Positions 1 to 9,423 of a stretch of 64,000 nucleotides of DNA are shown here, piece after piece. The position numbers and the translations under genes are program-made. Every line of letters starts with the position of its first letter. Within the stretch, counting starts at the first letter, position 1. The notes under the pieces are model-generated. The model saw only the letters and a program-made list of their open reading frames with translations, had not been told where the DNA came from and did no database searches. Source of the DNA: Parabacteroides sp. TM07-1AC. Lineage in GTDB: Bacteria > Bacteroidota > Bacteroidia > Bacteroidales > Tannerellaceae. The stretch lies in contig NZ_QUKD01000003.1 of assembly GCF_003480915.1 (NCBI RefSeq), positions 62,001-126,000 on the forward strand, read 5' to 3'.

Positions 1-162
1 TTCCTTCGCAGGAATACTTGACAGAAGAACTTTATTTTATTACTTAATATGTATCACTCCACTTGTTCCGCCATCACGGCTTACTGAATGGCTCTCCCGA
101 AGGAGAACCATTGCGCGGGTGATAAATTTTTGATTATAAATTTCTTTTATAAATAGTCGTTA

Positions 163-3100
163 TTACTTAACGATTGCTTTTACTGCAGCTTCACCTTCAA
201 CAGCTACTACTACGATACCTGCCGGAACAGCGATTGTAGCTTCGCTAGAAGTGATTACAGTGTTAGCAACTGTCTGACCAAGTACATTGCTGATAGCAAC
301 TGTCTTACCTTCAGCTCCCTTGATAACAACAGCACCGTTAGTAGCGACTACAGAGATAGAAGATACTTCAGGAGCTTCTTCGTTAGCTGTCGGGTTACCT
401 TCGAAACCTTCTTCGATTCTAAACAAGTCACCCTTATTATAACCATCTTCTACAACTACAGTACCATTGATCCATTTCAAGTAACCTTCGTTATTAGAAG
501 CGACCTTAGAATCATCTTTTACAGCTTGTTCAGGATTATAAGCTTTCCACATATTCTGAATTTTGAATGTACCTTCAGCAGCATCTTCATAACGGAATGC
601 AAACTTAGCTACATTGAAATCAGGAGTACCCAGTTCTACTTTTACAGTATCATCATTTGTGAACAAGAACAATGTATCCTTGATGTGCATACCCGGTACG
701 AATGACAACTTAGCACGTTGTTCACCAGCTTCATTTGTATTTACATACGGATTTGTATGTAAGTGAGTTGCGCCATAGATATTAGCAGTATCAATCAAGT
801 TCACCAAGAAACGACCTTTTACAACCGGAGTCTTTTCTGCATGAGGACATACACCATGTTCTTTAATCCATTCAGGATCGTTGTGTTTTGGATCATCCGG
901 ACAATAAGTCTTAACGCTGTTATCTACATTTACAGCCAACAGATACTGCCAGCAAGTATTATTTTCACGATTTACATAAGCAGTATCTACAAAGATAGCC
1001 GGATTCAATTTGAACTGAGGATCATAAACATTATCAATGTTCAAGAAACTCAAAGTGTCGTTTTCAACAATAGACTTGCTATCTCCCTTTTCGTAAAGAG
1101 CTTGATTTGCATTTTCATCACGATACAATTTAATAGTATCACCCCAAGCCAAAACATCACCATTTACCAAGTGATATTCAGGATCATCAGAAGGCTGTAC
1201 CAACATCAAAGAGTTGTTATCCTTTGCGTACATAGCCATTTCTTCCCAAGAACCATTTTCCAAGCTATTGCCTAAGAACAGCTTGTCTCCAGCAAGAGTG
1301 AAAACAGATTTGCCTGTTGATACATTCACATAACCATTATCAGTTACATATGTATTTGCTCCACCTAACGTTACATAGTTGTAAGTATTACCCGGTTTCT
1401 TCTTCAAAGCAAACTTCTGAGCAGCACCGTTATCGGCAGCTTCATTATTATCCTTGTCACAGATATAATATTCCAGATTTGTGTATTTGTAGTTCTTAAC
1501 AAACTCATTGTTTTCACGATTTTGGAATGTATACGGAAGGATAGCCAATGTACTCTTTACTTCTTCTACATCTTTAGCTGCTGCATTCCATTTGTGCAAT
1601 GTGCTAACGATCAATACAGAGTCAATCTGGTTCTTGTAAGCTTTATCACCGCCTTTTACCTTGAATGCCAAATTCCACTTAGTTGCAGCATCTTTATTTA
1701 CAGTAGCACCGATCTGGTGAGACATGCTATGGTTTTCAGCCCAATAAGCAGGAATATCCTGATCTGCATTCTGACGAGACTGAGCCAAATAGTAAGAAGT
1801 GTTACGCAACACGTTTTCATTTTCTACCATATAACCGTCAGTCATAGTAACCGTTGTCACCGGAGTGATGGTGATCAATTCTTCCGCTTTCAAATTAGTG
1901 GCTGAAGTTACAGCAACTTCATAAACACCTGTTTTATTAGTACCACGCAATTCAGAAAGAGTAACTTCTACGCTCGGATTTTCACGGTTAGTCAACTTAA
2001 TAGTTGCACCTCTGTTTTCAGTAGTCACAGCCCAATGAGTTGCAGGGTCTTCTGCTACGAAGCTTTTAGCTTTAGCAAAGTCTTCTTTTGTTCCGTCTTC
2101 TGAAATTGTCAGAACACCGTCAATTTTGTATGTATTAGAAGCACCTTCTTCACCGTTGGCTACATAGTTTACTTTTACAAACTGACCAGTCAAGAACTGA
2201 GTCAAATCAACAGTATTTGAACTACCTAAAGAGGTAACAGCCCAGTTAGCACTAGCTACTGTACCATTCACATCAAAAGCAGTCAGACGACCTTCATTAT
2301 TTGTATTATTGATATACAATCTTTTAGGAGCAGTTGCATCAATATTTACCTGAACAGCTTTAGAACCGTTATCAGCAGCGTAAATCGTAAAACGATAAGG
2401 ATCATAATTCGCAGCTACTCCACTTTCAACAGCTTTTATAACATCAGCTTCTGATGCTAATTTGAAAGCTCCTGGCTTATCAGAATCCTTATTTGTTTCA
2501 GCATCCCAATAGATGTATTTACCATCTTTATTCTTCAACATATAAGGATTAGCATCACCTGCATTCATTACGTGCATAGCACCTGCATCATACTTCATTG
2601 CTGTCAATTTACCAGCAAATGCGTCCGCTCCAGTAACAGTCACACCATCTTTTGCAGAAGAAATAGTCAGTTCAAAACCATTTTTCAACTCTTTATTCAA
2701 AACACCACCATCTGTTGCAGTTGTTGCAAATGCAGTTTCTGCCGATGCAAATAACGCAGCCTTTGTAACATCATCCACAACAGTAATACTAGTACCAGAA
2801 CTAAAGCCTCCAGTCATGTTAATATATACTGGTGTTGTTGCATCATACCAAGCTCTCAACACGAAAAAGCTAGAAGATTTTCCCTTAAAAGTAACAGGTA
2901 CAATATCAAATTTTGAATAACCTGCCAAATTCAAAACTAAACCAGCTTTCGTTTCAAGTTGCTTGTTAGTGTAATTAAAGTAAAAAGCGTTAGAAGGTAC
3001 TGAACTTACTGCCCCACCCTTGTAGTCAGCCAAATGAATACCATTGCCATCAAACATAAGAAAAGAGCTTGCCGAAGCTGGAGTCCAAGTATTTGCCCCT

Positions 3101-3330
3101 GTACTAGAAAACACAAGTAAACGGGAATTGTCTTTAAATCCTGACAACACTAAATCTTTTACAGCATCATCTGCAACAGGAGCCTCTGTATTAATGTCTA
3201 ATACAGTTGCTGTAGCTCTGGTTTCGATTGCAGTAGGCACTGCTAATGTTGAAGCCGCCGTTCCTGCATAAGCACTAAAAGCTGAAGCAAATAACAAGCT
3301 GGCTACCAAAGTAGAAAACTTTTTGTTCAT
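163..3330 (-). CDS. Large secreted surface protein with DUF6383-like C-terminus (S-layer-type, promoter ON)
   Basis: A 1055-residue protein with a Sec signal peptide (MNKKFSTLVA start, probable cleavage after AYA near residue 22). The long middle region is rich in Asn, Thr and beta-type sequence and matches no enzyme I recognise. The last 65 or so residues (VVATNGAVVIKGAEGK... to the end) form a compact beta domain like DUF6383 and resemble type IX sorting domains (a GQ motif, then a Val/Ala-rich strand). The protein at 37593-41333 has the same start and nearly the same end. Surface or S-layer location is inferred from the architecture and from known Parabacteroides phase-variable glycoproteins. 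The promoter lies in the invertible cassette 3413-3608 and here reads into this gene. The 3' flank (1-162) has an 11-bp stem-loop with one mismatch (87-97/102-112), without a T-run, and resembles the 3' flank of the paralogue. Confidence 0.85.
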   Translation of the reverse strand: MNKKFSTLVASLLFASAFSAYAGTAASTLAVPTAIETRATATVLDINTEAPVADDAVKDLVLSGFKDNSRLLVFSSTGANTWTPASASSFLMFDGNGIHLADYKGGAVSSVPSNAFYFNYTNKQLETKAGLVLNLAGYSKFDIVPVTFKGKSSSFFVLRAWYDATTPVYINMTGGFSSGTSITVVDDVTKAALFASAETAFATTATDGGVLNKELKNGFELTISSAKDGVTVTGADAFAGKLTAMKYDAGAMHVMNAGDANPYMLKNKDGKYIYWDAETNKDSDKPGAFKLASEADVIKAVESGVAANYDPYRFTIYAADNGSKAVQVNIDATAPKRLYINNTNNEGRLTAFDVNGTVASANWAVTSLGSSNTVDLTQFLTGQFVKVNYVANGEEGASNTYKIDGVLTISEDGTKEDFAKAKSFVAEDPATHWAVTTENRGATIKLTNRENPSVEVTLSELRGTNKTGVYEVAVTSATNLKAEELITITPVTTVTMTDGYMVENENVLRNTSYYLAQSRQNADQDIPAYWAENHSMSHQIGATVNKDAATKWNLAFKVKGGDKAYKNQIDSVLIVSTLHKWNAAAKDVEEVKSTLAILPYTFQNRENNEFVKNYKYTNLEYYICDKDNNEAADNGAAQKFALKKKPGNTYNYVTLGGANTYVTDNGYVNVSTGKSVFTLAGDKLFLGNSLENGSWEEMAMYAKDNNSLMLVQPSDDPEYHLVNGDVLAWGDTIKLYRDENANQALYEKGDSKSIVENDTLSFLNIDNVYDPQFKLNPAIFVDTAYVNRENNTCWQYLLAVNVDNSVKTYCPDDPKHNDPEWIKEHGVCPHAEKTPVVKGRFLVNLIDTANIYGATHLHTNPYVNTNEAGEQRAKLSFVPGMHIKDTLFLFTNDDTVKVELGTPDFNVAKFAFRYEDAAEGTFKIQNMWKAYNPEQAVKDDSKVASNNEGYLKWINGTVVVEDGYNKGDLFRIEEGFEGNPTANEEAPEVSSISVVATNGAVVIKGAEGKTVAISNVLGQTVANTVITSSEATIAVPAGIVVVAVEGEAAVKAIVK

Positions 3331-3412
3331 AATTCTAAAATTTAATATTAATACTAAAGTGTAATAAGTTCTTATTCAATACGATCGCTATCAAAAATAC
3401 CTTCTAATCCTA

Positions 3413-3608
3413 TGACTAATTTTATCGATCGTTTTTTCTCGTCAACAAAAGTAAGCATTTGTTTCATTTCGGCAATTCTTTTTCCATTATTTTTTTCAAT
3501 CATATGTGCTTTCTTATCAACTGAATAGCATAGCTTGTATGAATTTATAGCTTTAAGGGACGAACCTTCAAAATCATGACGAGAAAAAACGATCCTTTTA
3601 GCTAGTCA
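3413..3608. promoter_or_regulatory. Invertible promoter cassette, ON orientation for 163-3330
   Basis: Two inverted 32-bp sites, 3413-3444 (reads on -) and 3577-3608 (reads on +), flank 132 bp. Each is TGACGAG, an 18-bp centre with CGATC, then YTAGTCA; 18 bp (3427-3444 and 3577-3594) are perfect inverted repeats. Inside is one strong promoter reading on the minus strand into 163-3330. The cassette at 41413-41607 has the same sites, length and internal sequence but the opposite orientation. That the segment inverts is an inference. Confidence 0.82.
3446..3476 (-). promoter_or_regulatory. Promoter of 163-3330 inside the invertible cassette
   Basis: On the minus strand a TTG box (3473-3475) is followed after 19 bp by TACTTTTG (3446-3453), matching the Bacteroidetes -33/-7 pattern. 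The -7 box ends 1 bp before the 32-bp site 3413-3444, so transcription should start inside the site and give a leader of about 110 nt. Confidence 0.75.
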
Positions 3609-4375
3609 TTCACTTTCTCTTCTTTTAATCATTTTGCGCATTTTATCCGATAGTATATTTACATATATTAATGTACATACACGCGTACATTAATATAATA
3701 TTACCTATATACCCTTTGATTTTCCAAACGAACATAGAACCTCCCTATGATGCTTCCATCCAAACAACCCCAAGAAAATATAGCCTTACCACAATATTTT
3801 TATAAAAAACAGCGTCATCACCCCAAAAACAGTCCTATAACCATTGTCTATCAAGTTCCACACTGGTGACGCCACGCTTAAAAACGGTGTCACCCATCCA
3901 CCTCCTATAAAGCAAGAATCCACCTAAGGACACCTAATATCTTAATACCCTATAATTATACCCCAAACACCGCTGATTTATTTATGAAAGGTATACCTTA
4001 CATTTATGTATACTATACATTACAAATACAAAATCTATGCCTTACATATTCGTAAATAAAATATCACATATATAATATTGCAGTGTTTATTGCTTAAAGT
4101 AAAGGTGTTATTCCTTTAGATATCCAAGAGTAAAAACTTAATCCATTCAAGACTACAGTTTGTCGGGAATCATACGCTCGATCTCCACAATACTAAAAAA
4201 ACACACAGACATAATAAAAGCAGAGGTGACGCCGGAACTGAGCACGGCATCACCACAACAGCCATTGACTATCAATACACAAATCATCTTTTCCCTTTGA
4301 TGACGCCAAATCTTAAAGAAAAAAAGCATCCTTCGTCAAAAGATTATAGTTACATTTGTAGGAGGAATTATAAAA
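3609..4375. other. Non-coding stretch with degenerate repeats
   Basis: I see no gene here. An AT-rich palindrome has 13-bp arms (3664-3676/3685-3697). Two diverged units, 3811-3872 and 4243-4307, share a CATCACC start, an ACAG...ATTG...CTATCAA middle and a TGRTGACGCC or GGTGACGCC end. Beside them are hairpins of GGTGACGCC, 12 nt, then GGNNTCACC (3864-3893 and 4225-4253). They look like remnants of a small repeat family. A -7-like TACATTTG for surE is at 4351-4358. Confidence 0.5.
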
Positions 4376-5149
4376 ATGTATGCGATGAACGATAGACCGC
4401 TTATTCTGATTACAAATGATGATGGCGTAGAAGCCAAAGGTATCAAAGAGTTGACAGAATGCCTGAGAGACTTGGGCGACTTGGTTGTATTTGCTCCCGA
4501 CGGACCCCGTTCGGGCATGAGTAGTGCGATTACAGCTGAAAATCCGATCAGATACAGCCTGGTGAAGAAAGAAAACGGACTGACTGTATATAAATGTACA
4601 GGAACACCAGTCGACTGCGTAAAACTGTCCATCAACGAAGTACTCGACCGCAAGCCGGACCTGCTTGTCTCCGGTATCAATCACGGAGGAAATATGGCGA
4701 TAGCCGTACTCTATTCAGGAACGCTGGGAGCTGCTGCAGAAGGTTGCGTATTCGGTGTACCTTCGATAGGCGTTTCATTGCTTGACCATGAACCGGATGC
4801 AGACTTTTCGGAATGCTGCCGCCTGGCACGTATGATGGCACGCCGCATACTGAAAGAAGGATTGCCTGCCGGAACATATCTGAATCTGAATGTGCCGAAA
4901 GTGGAGACAGTAAAAGGCATAAAAGTATGCCGCCAGGCTGCCGGAAAATGGGTGAAAGAATACAAACGGTCGGAAAACGGAGCCGGTAAACCTGTATTTT
5001 GGCTGACAGGCTCTTTTGAGAATGCCAAACCGATCCATCCGGACAATGACACGCTGGCACTCGACAGCGGATACGCTTCACTCGTGCCCTGCAAACTGGA
5101 TGTTACAGACTATGAGTGGATAAAAAATCATTACAATATGCCAATGTGA
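4376..5149 (+). CDS. surE: 5'/3'-nucleotidase SurE
   Basis: 257 residues, the usual SurE length. The metal-binding TNDDG motif is at residues 14-18, followed by GTPVDCVKL and [10 protein letters not shown], all hallmarks of the family. SurE removes phosphate from nucleoside monophosphates and acts as a metal-dependent survival phosphatase in the cytoplasm. The start at 4376 is preceded by a strong AGGAGG; a second in-frame ATG three codons on is possible. lpxB begins 4 bp after the stop, so the two are probably co-transcribed. If the upstream cassette (3413-3608) inverted, its promoter would point towards this gene about 770 bp away. Confidence 0.95.
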   Translation: MYAMNDRPLILITNDDGVEAKGIKELTECLRDLGDLVVFAPDGPRSGMSSAITAENPIRYSLVKKENGLTVYKCTGTPVDCVKLSINEVLDRKPDLLVSGINHGGNMAIAVLYSGTLGAAAEGCVFGVPSIGVSLLDHEPDADFSECCRLARMMARRILKEGLPAGTYLNLNVPKVETVKGIKVCRQAAGKWVKEYKRSENGAGKPVFWLTGSFENAKPIHPDNDTLALDSGYASLVPCKLDVTDYEWIKNHYNMPM

Positions 5150-5153
5150 TAAT

Positions 5154-6287
5154 ATGAAATACTTTCTGATAGCAGGCGAAGCTTCGGGCGACTTACATGC
5201 GTCGAACCTGATGGCGGCATTAAAAGAGAAAGACCCCGAAGCGGATTTCCGTTTCTTCGGGGGAGACCTGATGCAGGCTGTGGGCGGCACATTGGTGAAA
5301 CATTACAGGGAAATGGCATTTATGGGCTTTATCCCCGTACTGCTTAACCTGCGTACGATCCTGAATAACATGAAAACCTGCCAGGAAGATATTCGCCGAT
5401 ATCAGCCGGACGTAGTGATCCTGATCGATTACCCCGGATTCAATCTGAAGATAGCCAAATTCGTAAAGACCGTGCTGCACCTGCCTGTCTACTATTATAT
5501 CTCGCCGAAGATATGGGCATGGAAGCAATACCGTATCAAAGACTTCCGCCGCTATGTGGACCGAATGTTCTGTATCCTGCCTTTCGAAACGGAGTTTTTC
5601 CGCAAACTTAATTATTCGGTCGACTATGTAGGCAATCCTTCCGTCGATTCGGTTGCCCAATACAAGGAAAAGCAGGTCTCCGGAGCCGATACTTTCATCG
5701 CGGACGAAGGACTGGCGGACAAACCGATCCTCGCCCTTCTTGCCGGAAGCCGTCGCCAGGAGATTAAAGACAATCTCCCGACGATGCTGGAGGTTGCCGC
5801 CGCTTATCCCGACTATCAGCCGGTCATAGCCGGAGCTCCCGGGCTGGAACCGGACTATTACAAACAATACATAGGCAACCATCCTGCCCGGATCGTTTTC
5901 GGCAAAACTTACGACCTGTTGCAACACAGCCGTGTCGCATTGGTCACATCCGGTACGGCAACCCTGGAGACTTCGCTCTTCCGCGTTCCCCAAGTAGTCT
6001 GCTATTACGTGGCTGCCGGTCGTTTGGCAAGTTTCATCTTCCGTAACTTCTTTCATACCAAATACATTTCGCTGGTCAACCTGATTGCCGGACGCGAAGT
6101 CGTACAGGAACTTTTCGGCGCGCGTTTCTCCTATCAGCAGATACGCGACGAACTGGGTAAAATACTACACGATACCGCCTATCGCCAACAGATGCTCGAC
6201 GGGTACGACGAGATCATCTGCCTGCTCGGAAAACCGGGCGCTTCACAACGTACTGCCGAACTTATTTACCGGTCATTAGGACATTAA
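5154..6287 (+). CDS. lpxB: Lipid-A-disaccharide synthase
   Basis: 377 residues of the GT19 glycosyltransferase family. The N-terminus has the typical GEASGDLHASNLM motif, and the C-terminal half has the SGTATLE stretch that forms the nucleotide-sugar site. LpxB joins UDP-diacylglucosamine and lipid X into lipid A disaccharide at the inner face of the cytoplasmic membrane. It follows surE by 4 bp, a pairing seen in other Bacteroidetes, and the length is normal. Confidence 0.95.
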   Translation: MKYFLIAGEASGDLHASNLMAALKEKDPEADFRFFGGDLMQAVGGTLVKHYREMAFMGFIPVLLNLRTILNNMKTCQEDIRRYQPDVVILIDYPGFNLKIAKFVKTVLHLPVYYYISPKIWAWKQYRIKDFRRYVDRMFCILPFETEFFRKLNYSVDYVGNPSVDSVAQYKEKQVSGADTFIADEGLADKPILALLAGSRRQEIKDNLPTMLEVAAAYPDYQPVIAGAPGLEPDYYKQYIGNHPARIVFGKTYDLLQHSRVALVTSGTATLETSLFRVPQVVCYYVAAGRLASFIFRNFFHTKYISLVNLIAGREVVQELFGARFSYQQIRDELGKILHDTAYRQQMLDGYDEIICLLGKPGASQRTAELIYRSLGH

Positions 6288-6372
6288 CATCTTTTATCAT
6301 CTTCTGTTGCAGCGTTTTCCGCATTTTCCACATCTACCCTAGTAGAATGGGAAATAGACAATTTTTAGTGAT

Positions 6373-7116
6373 ATGAATGTGATGAAGACGTTGAAAACTT
6401 TTATACTGGTTTTGGGAACTATTCTGCTCTCCACCTCCTTGTATTCTTGTTTGGATGATGACGATTATTCTCTTGACAAATACAGTGTTGGAGTAGCGAC
6501 AATAAAGCCGTTGGGAGGTAATACATATTACCTGCAGTGGGATGACTCCACGACTTTCTGGCCGGCAGCCGGCGCAACTCCATATTTTGGAGTAGATAAG
6601 GAAAGACGTGTTTTTATAAACTTTACGCTACTGGGTGATTCTACCAGCGGCGGTATTAAGGGATACGATTACGCTATCCGTGTAAACAGAATCGACAGTG
6701 TGTTGACAAAATCGATCGTTGCCGACCTGGGTGAGAAGAATGATGAATATTACGGCAATGATCCGGTGTGGATGAAGTCTGTCTGGATTGAGGACGGTTA
6801 TATTAATTTCCAGTTCGAATCATATTTCGACGGATATACCAAACACTTCCTCAACCTGGTAAAGATGGATAATACGGACACATACGAACTGGAGTTCCGT
6901 CATAATGCATACGATAATCTGTCAGGCGGAAAGGGATGGGGACTTGCCTCATTCAGACTGAACAACCTGCCGGAAACGAACGGTGAGACAGTGACAATGA
7001 AGATCAAGTACAAATCGTATGAAGGTGACAAGACGATTGAGCTCAAGTACAAATCCGGTTCTCCCGCAGGTAAGGCACCTATGATGGGAGAAGAGAATTT
7101 TCATTCGACAAATTAA
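6373..7116 (+). CDS. NigD-like lipoprotein
   Basis: 247 residues with a lipoprotein signal peptide and lipobox Cys26 (LYSC), followed by an acidic DDDDY stretch typical of Bacteroidetes exported lipoproteins. The body resembles NigD-like proteins: an N-terminal OB-like part, then a beta-rich C-terminal domain with the WxSVWIEDGYINF region. The function of the family is unclear; NigD was named from bacteriocin-linked loci in Bacteroides. It stands alone, 85 bp after lpxB, and ends at a clear terminator. Confidence 0.8.
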   Translation: MNVMKTLKTFILVLGTILLSTSLYSCLDDDDYSLDKYSVGVATIKPLGGNTYYLQWDDSTTFWPAAGATPYFGVDKERRVFINFTLLGDSTSGGIKGYDYAIRVNRIDSVLTKSIVADLGEKNDEYYGNDPVWMKSVWIEDGYINFQFESYFDGYTKHFLNLVKMDNTDTYELEFRHNAYDNLSGGKGWGLASFRLNNLPETNGETVTMKIKYKSYEGDKTIELKYKSGSPAGKAPMMGEENFHSTN

Positions 7117-7161
7117 ACCTTCCCACATAACTTTTATTTTTATCATTTAGTTCAGGGAGAG

Positions 7162-7190
7162 AGGCATCGTGATGATGCCTTTCTTTTTTT
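7162..7190 (+). terminator. Rho-independent terminator after NigD-like gene
   Basis: A 7-bp stem AGGCATC/GATGCCT (7162-7168/7174-7180) with a 5-nt loop is followed directly by a T-rich run (7180-7190). Confidence 0.85.
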
Positions 7191-7248
7191 GCATAAATTC
7201 GTAGCGTAGATGCAACGGTCGGCCGCTTGCTCTCGTTTATATAAACAA

Positions 7249-7779
7249 ATGAACGAAACAACAGTACAACTGATAGAGGGTTGCCGCAAAGGAAAACGAG
7301 ATGCGCAACTGGCCTTGTACAAACAATTCGCCCAGCGATTGTACATAGCTTGCCTGCGTATTGTCGGAAACAGCGGCGAAGCGGAAGAAGCCATGCAGGA
7401 TGCCTTCCTGAAAATCTTCACCCGCATCGACCAATATAAGGACGACCAATGTTTCGAAGCATGGATCCACCGGATAGCCGTCCATACGGCGATCGATTAC
7501 GTACGCCGTCAGAACCCTGAATGGGAAGAGTTGTCGGACAACTATGCCGCACCGGAATCGGACGGACCGGACGAGGAGGAAATACAATATTCGGTGAAGC
7601 TGGTCAAAGAGGCAACCCAAAAACTGCCCGCCGGTTATCGTGTGATCCTCTCGCTTTACCTCTTTGAGGGATATGATATGGAAGAGATTGCCTCTATCCT
7701 GCACATTCAGCCGCCAAGCGTACGCAGCCAGTATCTGCGGGCGAAGCGCAAATTGTTAGACATTATAGCAGTTAATTGA
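7249..7779 (+). CDS. ECF RNA polymerase sigma factor
   Basis: 176 residues from the ATG at 7249; the upstream in-frame ATG at 7210 would add an unlikely tail. Region 2 includes GEAEEAMQDAFLKIF and the WIHRIAVHTAIDYVRRQ helix; region 4 (KLPAGYRVILSLYLFEGYDMEEIA, SVRSQYLRAKRKL) is the helix-turn-helix for the -35 element. The next gene starts 2 bp after the stop and encodes a one-span membrane protein, the usual place for an anti-sigma factor. A third gene, 8340-9416, probably belongs to the same operon and may be a target or sensor. Confidence 0.92.
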   Translation: MNETTVQLIEGCRKGKRDAQLALYKQFAQRLYIACLRIVGNSGEAEEAMQDAFLKIFTRIDQYKDDQCFEAWIHRIAVHTAIDYVRRQNPEWEELSDNYAAPESDGPDEEEIQYSVKLVKEATQKLPAGYRVILSLYLFEGYDMEEIASILHIQPPSVRSQYLRAKRKLLDIIAVN

Positions 7780-7780
7780 C

Positions 7781-8326
7781 ATGGACAAATTAAAGAATTT
7801 CATAGACACCAATAAAGAAGCTTTTGAAGATGACCTTCTGCCGGAAGGTCACTTCGATCGCTTCGAAAAGAAACTGCCGAACGCACCGCGCAAAGGGCAT
7901 TTCAAGCTCTACAGCTTATGTGCTTTTGCTGCTGCAGCTTCTATCGCCCTGCTTTTCCTGTTCCGGATGCCGGGCGGGACACCGGTTCCGTCGAACGACC
8001 AAAAGGCCTCCGTACAAAAGCAGTGCAGCGAGCAAAAGGAGTTCAACGAACTGCAGATGTATTACAAGATGCAGATAAACGATATCATGGCACAAATGGA
8101 GACGTTATACAAACAGGATAAAACGACGGGAGCAGCCGACCTGCTGCAGGAGAGCAAAAGGATCCTGAAAGACAACTACATGTTCGAGGAGACGATCCTC
8201 CCGACCCTGCCCTGCTCCAGCGACGGTCTGTTTGCCATGAACCAGCATTACAGCGCGAGTGTGGAAAGTCTGAACATCATGTTGAAACAGATGGAACGAG
8301 TGACAAACGAGAATGATAACAAATAA
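7781..8326 (+). CDS. Putative anti-sigma factor, single-span membrane protein
   Basis: 181 residues. A charged N-terminal cytoplasmic part (about 45 residues) is followed by one membrane segment (LCAFAAAASIALLFLF, about 46-61) and a mostly helical periplasmic part with a predicted coiled region (KEFNELQMYYKMQINDIMAQ). It starts 2 bp after the ECF sigma stop. Position and topology fit a regulator that holds the sigma factor at the membrane; no zinc-type HxxxCxxC motif is seen, so the assignment rests on context. Confidence 0.65.
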   Translation: MDKLKNFIDTNKEAFEDDLLPEGHFDRFEKKLPNAPRKGHFKLYSLCAFAAAASIALLFLFRMPGGTPVPSNDQKASVQKQCSEQKEFNELQMYYKMQINDIMAQMETLYKQDKTTGAADLLQESKRILKDNYMFEETILPTLPCSSDGLFAMNQHYSASVESLNIMLKQMERVTNENDNK

Positions 8327-8339
8327 ATAGAAACAAATC

Positions 8340-9416
8340 ATGAATACAAAACAAACAAAAAGCCGTTCTTTATTGCTTCTGGCCGTGTTGCTAATCGCAA
8401 GTACAGCCATCGGCTGGGCTGCCAAACCCGAGAGTATAAAAAAGAAAGAGATCAACCGTTCATATGACGTGAGCCTCAGCGATTTACTGACAACGGACAA
8501 CCGTTACGGCAATACGACGATCACTCACTGGAACAAGAACGAGGTCTCTATCCGTGTCGAAATCGAAGCGAAAGCAGAAAGTGACGATGCCGCACAGGCT
8601 ACGCTCGACCGTGTACAGGTAGAAATAAAGAAAAGCGGAAACACTGTTTCAGCCGTGACCTCTCTCAAAGAGCAGAAATGGAACGGGAACAGGAATGAAC
8701 GTTTTACGATCAACTATTTTATCAGCATGCCGTCCAAGCTGGCTATCAATCTGGCTCAGAAATACGGGAACATCAATCTTCCGGAGAAGAACGAAGGGAA
8801 CAGCACTATACAAGTGAAATACGGTAATCTGAATGCAGGTAGTTTTACAAAGTCGCTCGATCTGGAAGTTAAGTACGGGAATGTAGATATCAACGATATA
8901 ACAAAGGCATACTTGTATTTGGGTTATTGCGGCAATGCATCTATAGGCAATGCCAGTCAGCTGGAAGTTGATAACAAGTATTCAAATCTGAGTATCAAAA
9001 AATGTACGCAGATCACTTTGGAAAACAAATATGGCAATGTGAAGATTGAAAGTCTTGACAAAGGAGATATGGGGATAAAATACAGCGAGGCAACAATCGG
9101 CTCGGTAAAAGACGAACTGGTAGTCGGCGAACTGGCTTACAGCACACTAACGATAAAAGAGCTTTCCTCTAATTTCAAAAAGCTGGATGTCGATGCCCGT
9201 TACGGCAATCTGAATGTGAACATTTCGTCGGGTGCCTCTTTCAAGGTGAGTGCTGAAAGCATGAAATATGGCAACCACAATGTCAGCGGTTTCAATGTCA
9301 CCAATAAATCGACAGAAGATAAAGTAAACCATTATTACGAAATCAATGGCGGAAACAAGGGACGCATCTATTTCGATGGAAATAGCTACAGTAATATTCG
9401 GGTGAAGGCGTTATAA
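8340..9416 (+). CDS. Secreted beta-solenoid-like protein with YGN repeats (DUF4097-like)
   Basis: 358 residues with a signal peptide (cleavage near GWAA-K). After an N-terminal stretch the sequence repeats a strand-turn unit about every 20 residues: RYGN, KYGN, KYGN, KYGN, GYCGN, KYSN, KYGN, KYSE, AYST, RYGN and KYGN, from about residue 56 to 325. Such repeats fit a beta-solenoid as in DUF4097 or head-GIN adhesin-like proteins. It follows the sigma/anti-sigma pair by 13 bp, suggesting a cell-envelope role under that regulator. No catalytic motif is visible. Confidence 0.7.
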   Translation: MNTKQTKSRSLLLLAVLLIASTAIGWAAKPESIKKKEINRSYDVSLSDLLTTDNRYGNTTITHWNKNEVSIRVEIEAKAESDDAAQATLDRVQVEIKKSGNTVSAVTSLKEQKWNGNRNERFTINYFISMPSKLAINLAQKYGNINLPEKNEGNSTIQVKYGNLNAGSFTKSLDLEVKYGNVDINDITKAYLYLGYCGNASIGNASQLEVDNKYSNLSIKKCTQITLENKYGNVKIESLDKGDMGIKYSEATIGSVKDELVVGELAYSTLTIKELSSNFKKLDVDARYGNLNVNISSGASFKVSAESMKYGNHNVSGFNVTNKSTEDKVNHYYEINGGNKGRIYFDGNSYSNIRVKAL

Positions 9417-9423
9417 AACGCCT

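Noticed and set aside
763..1905. Plus-strand ORFs opposite the first surface-protein gene
   Set aside because: They are antisense shadows with unlikely composition (rich in Ser, Ile, Cys); the minus-strand gene has a signal peptide and a paralogue.
3664..3697. Palindrome as a terminator
   Set aside because: It is AT-rich, lacks a T-run on either side, and no gene ends near it.
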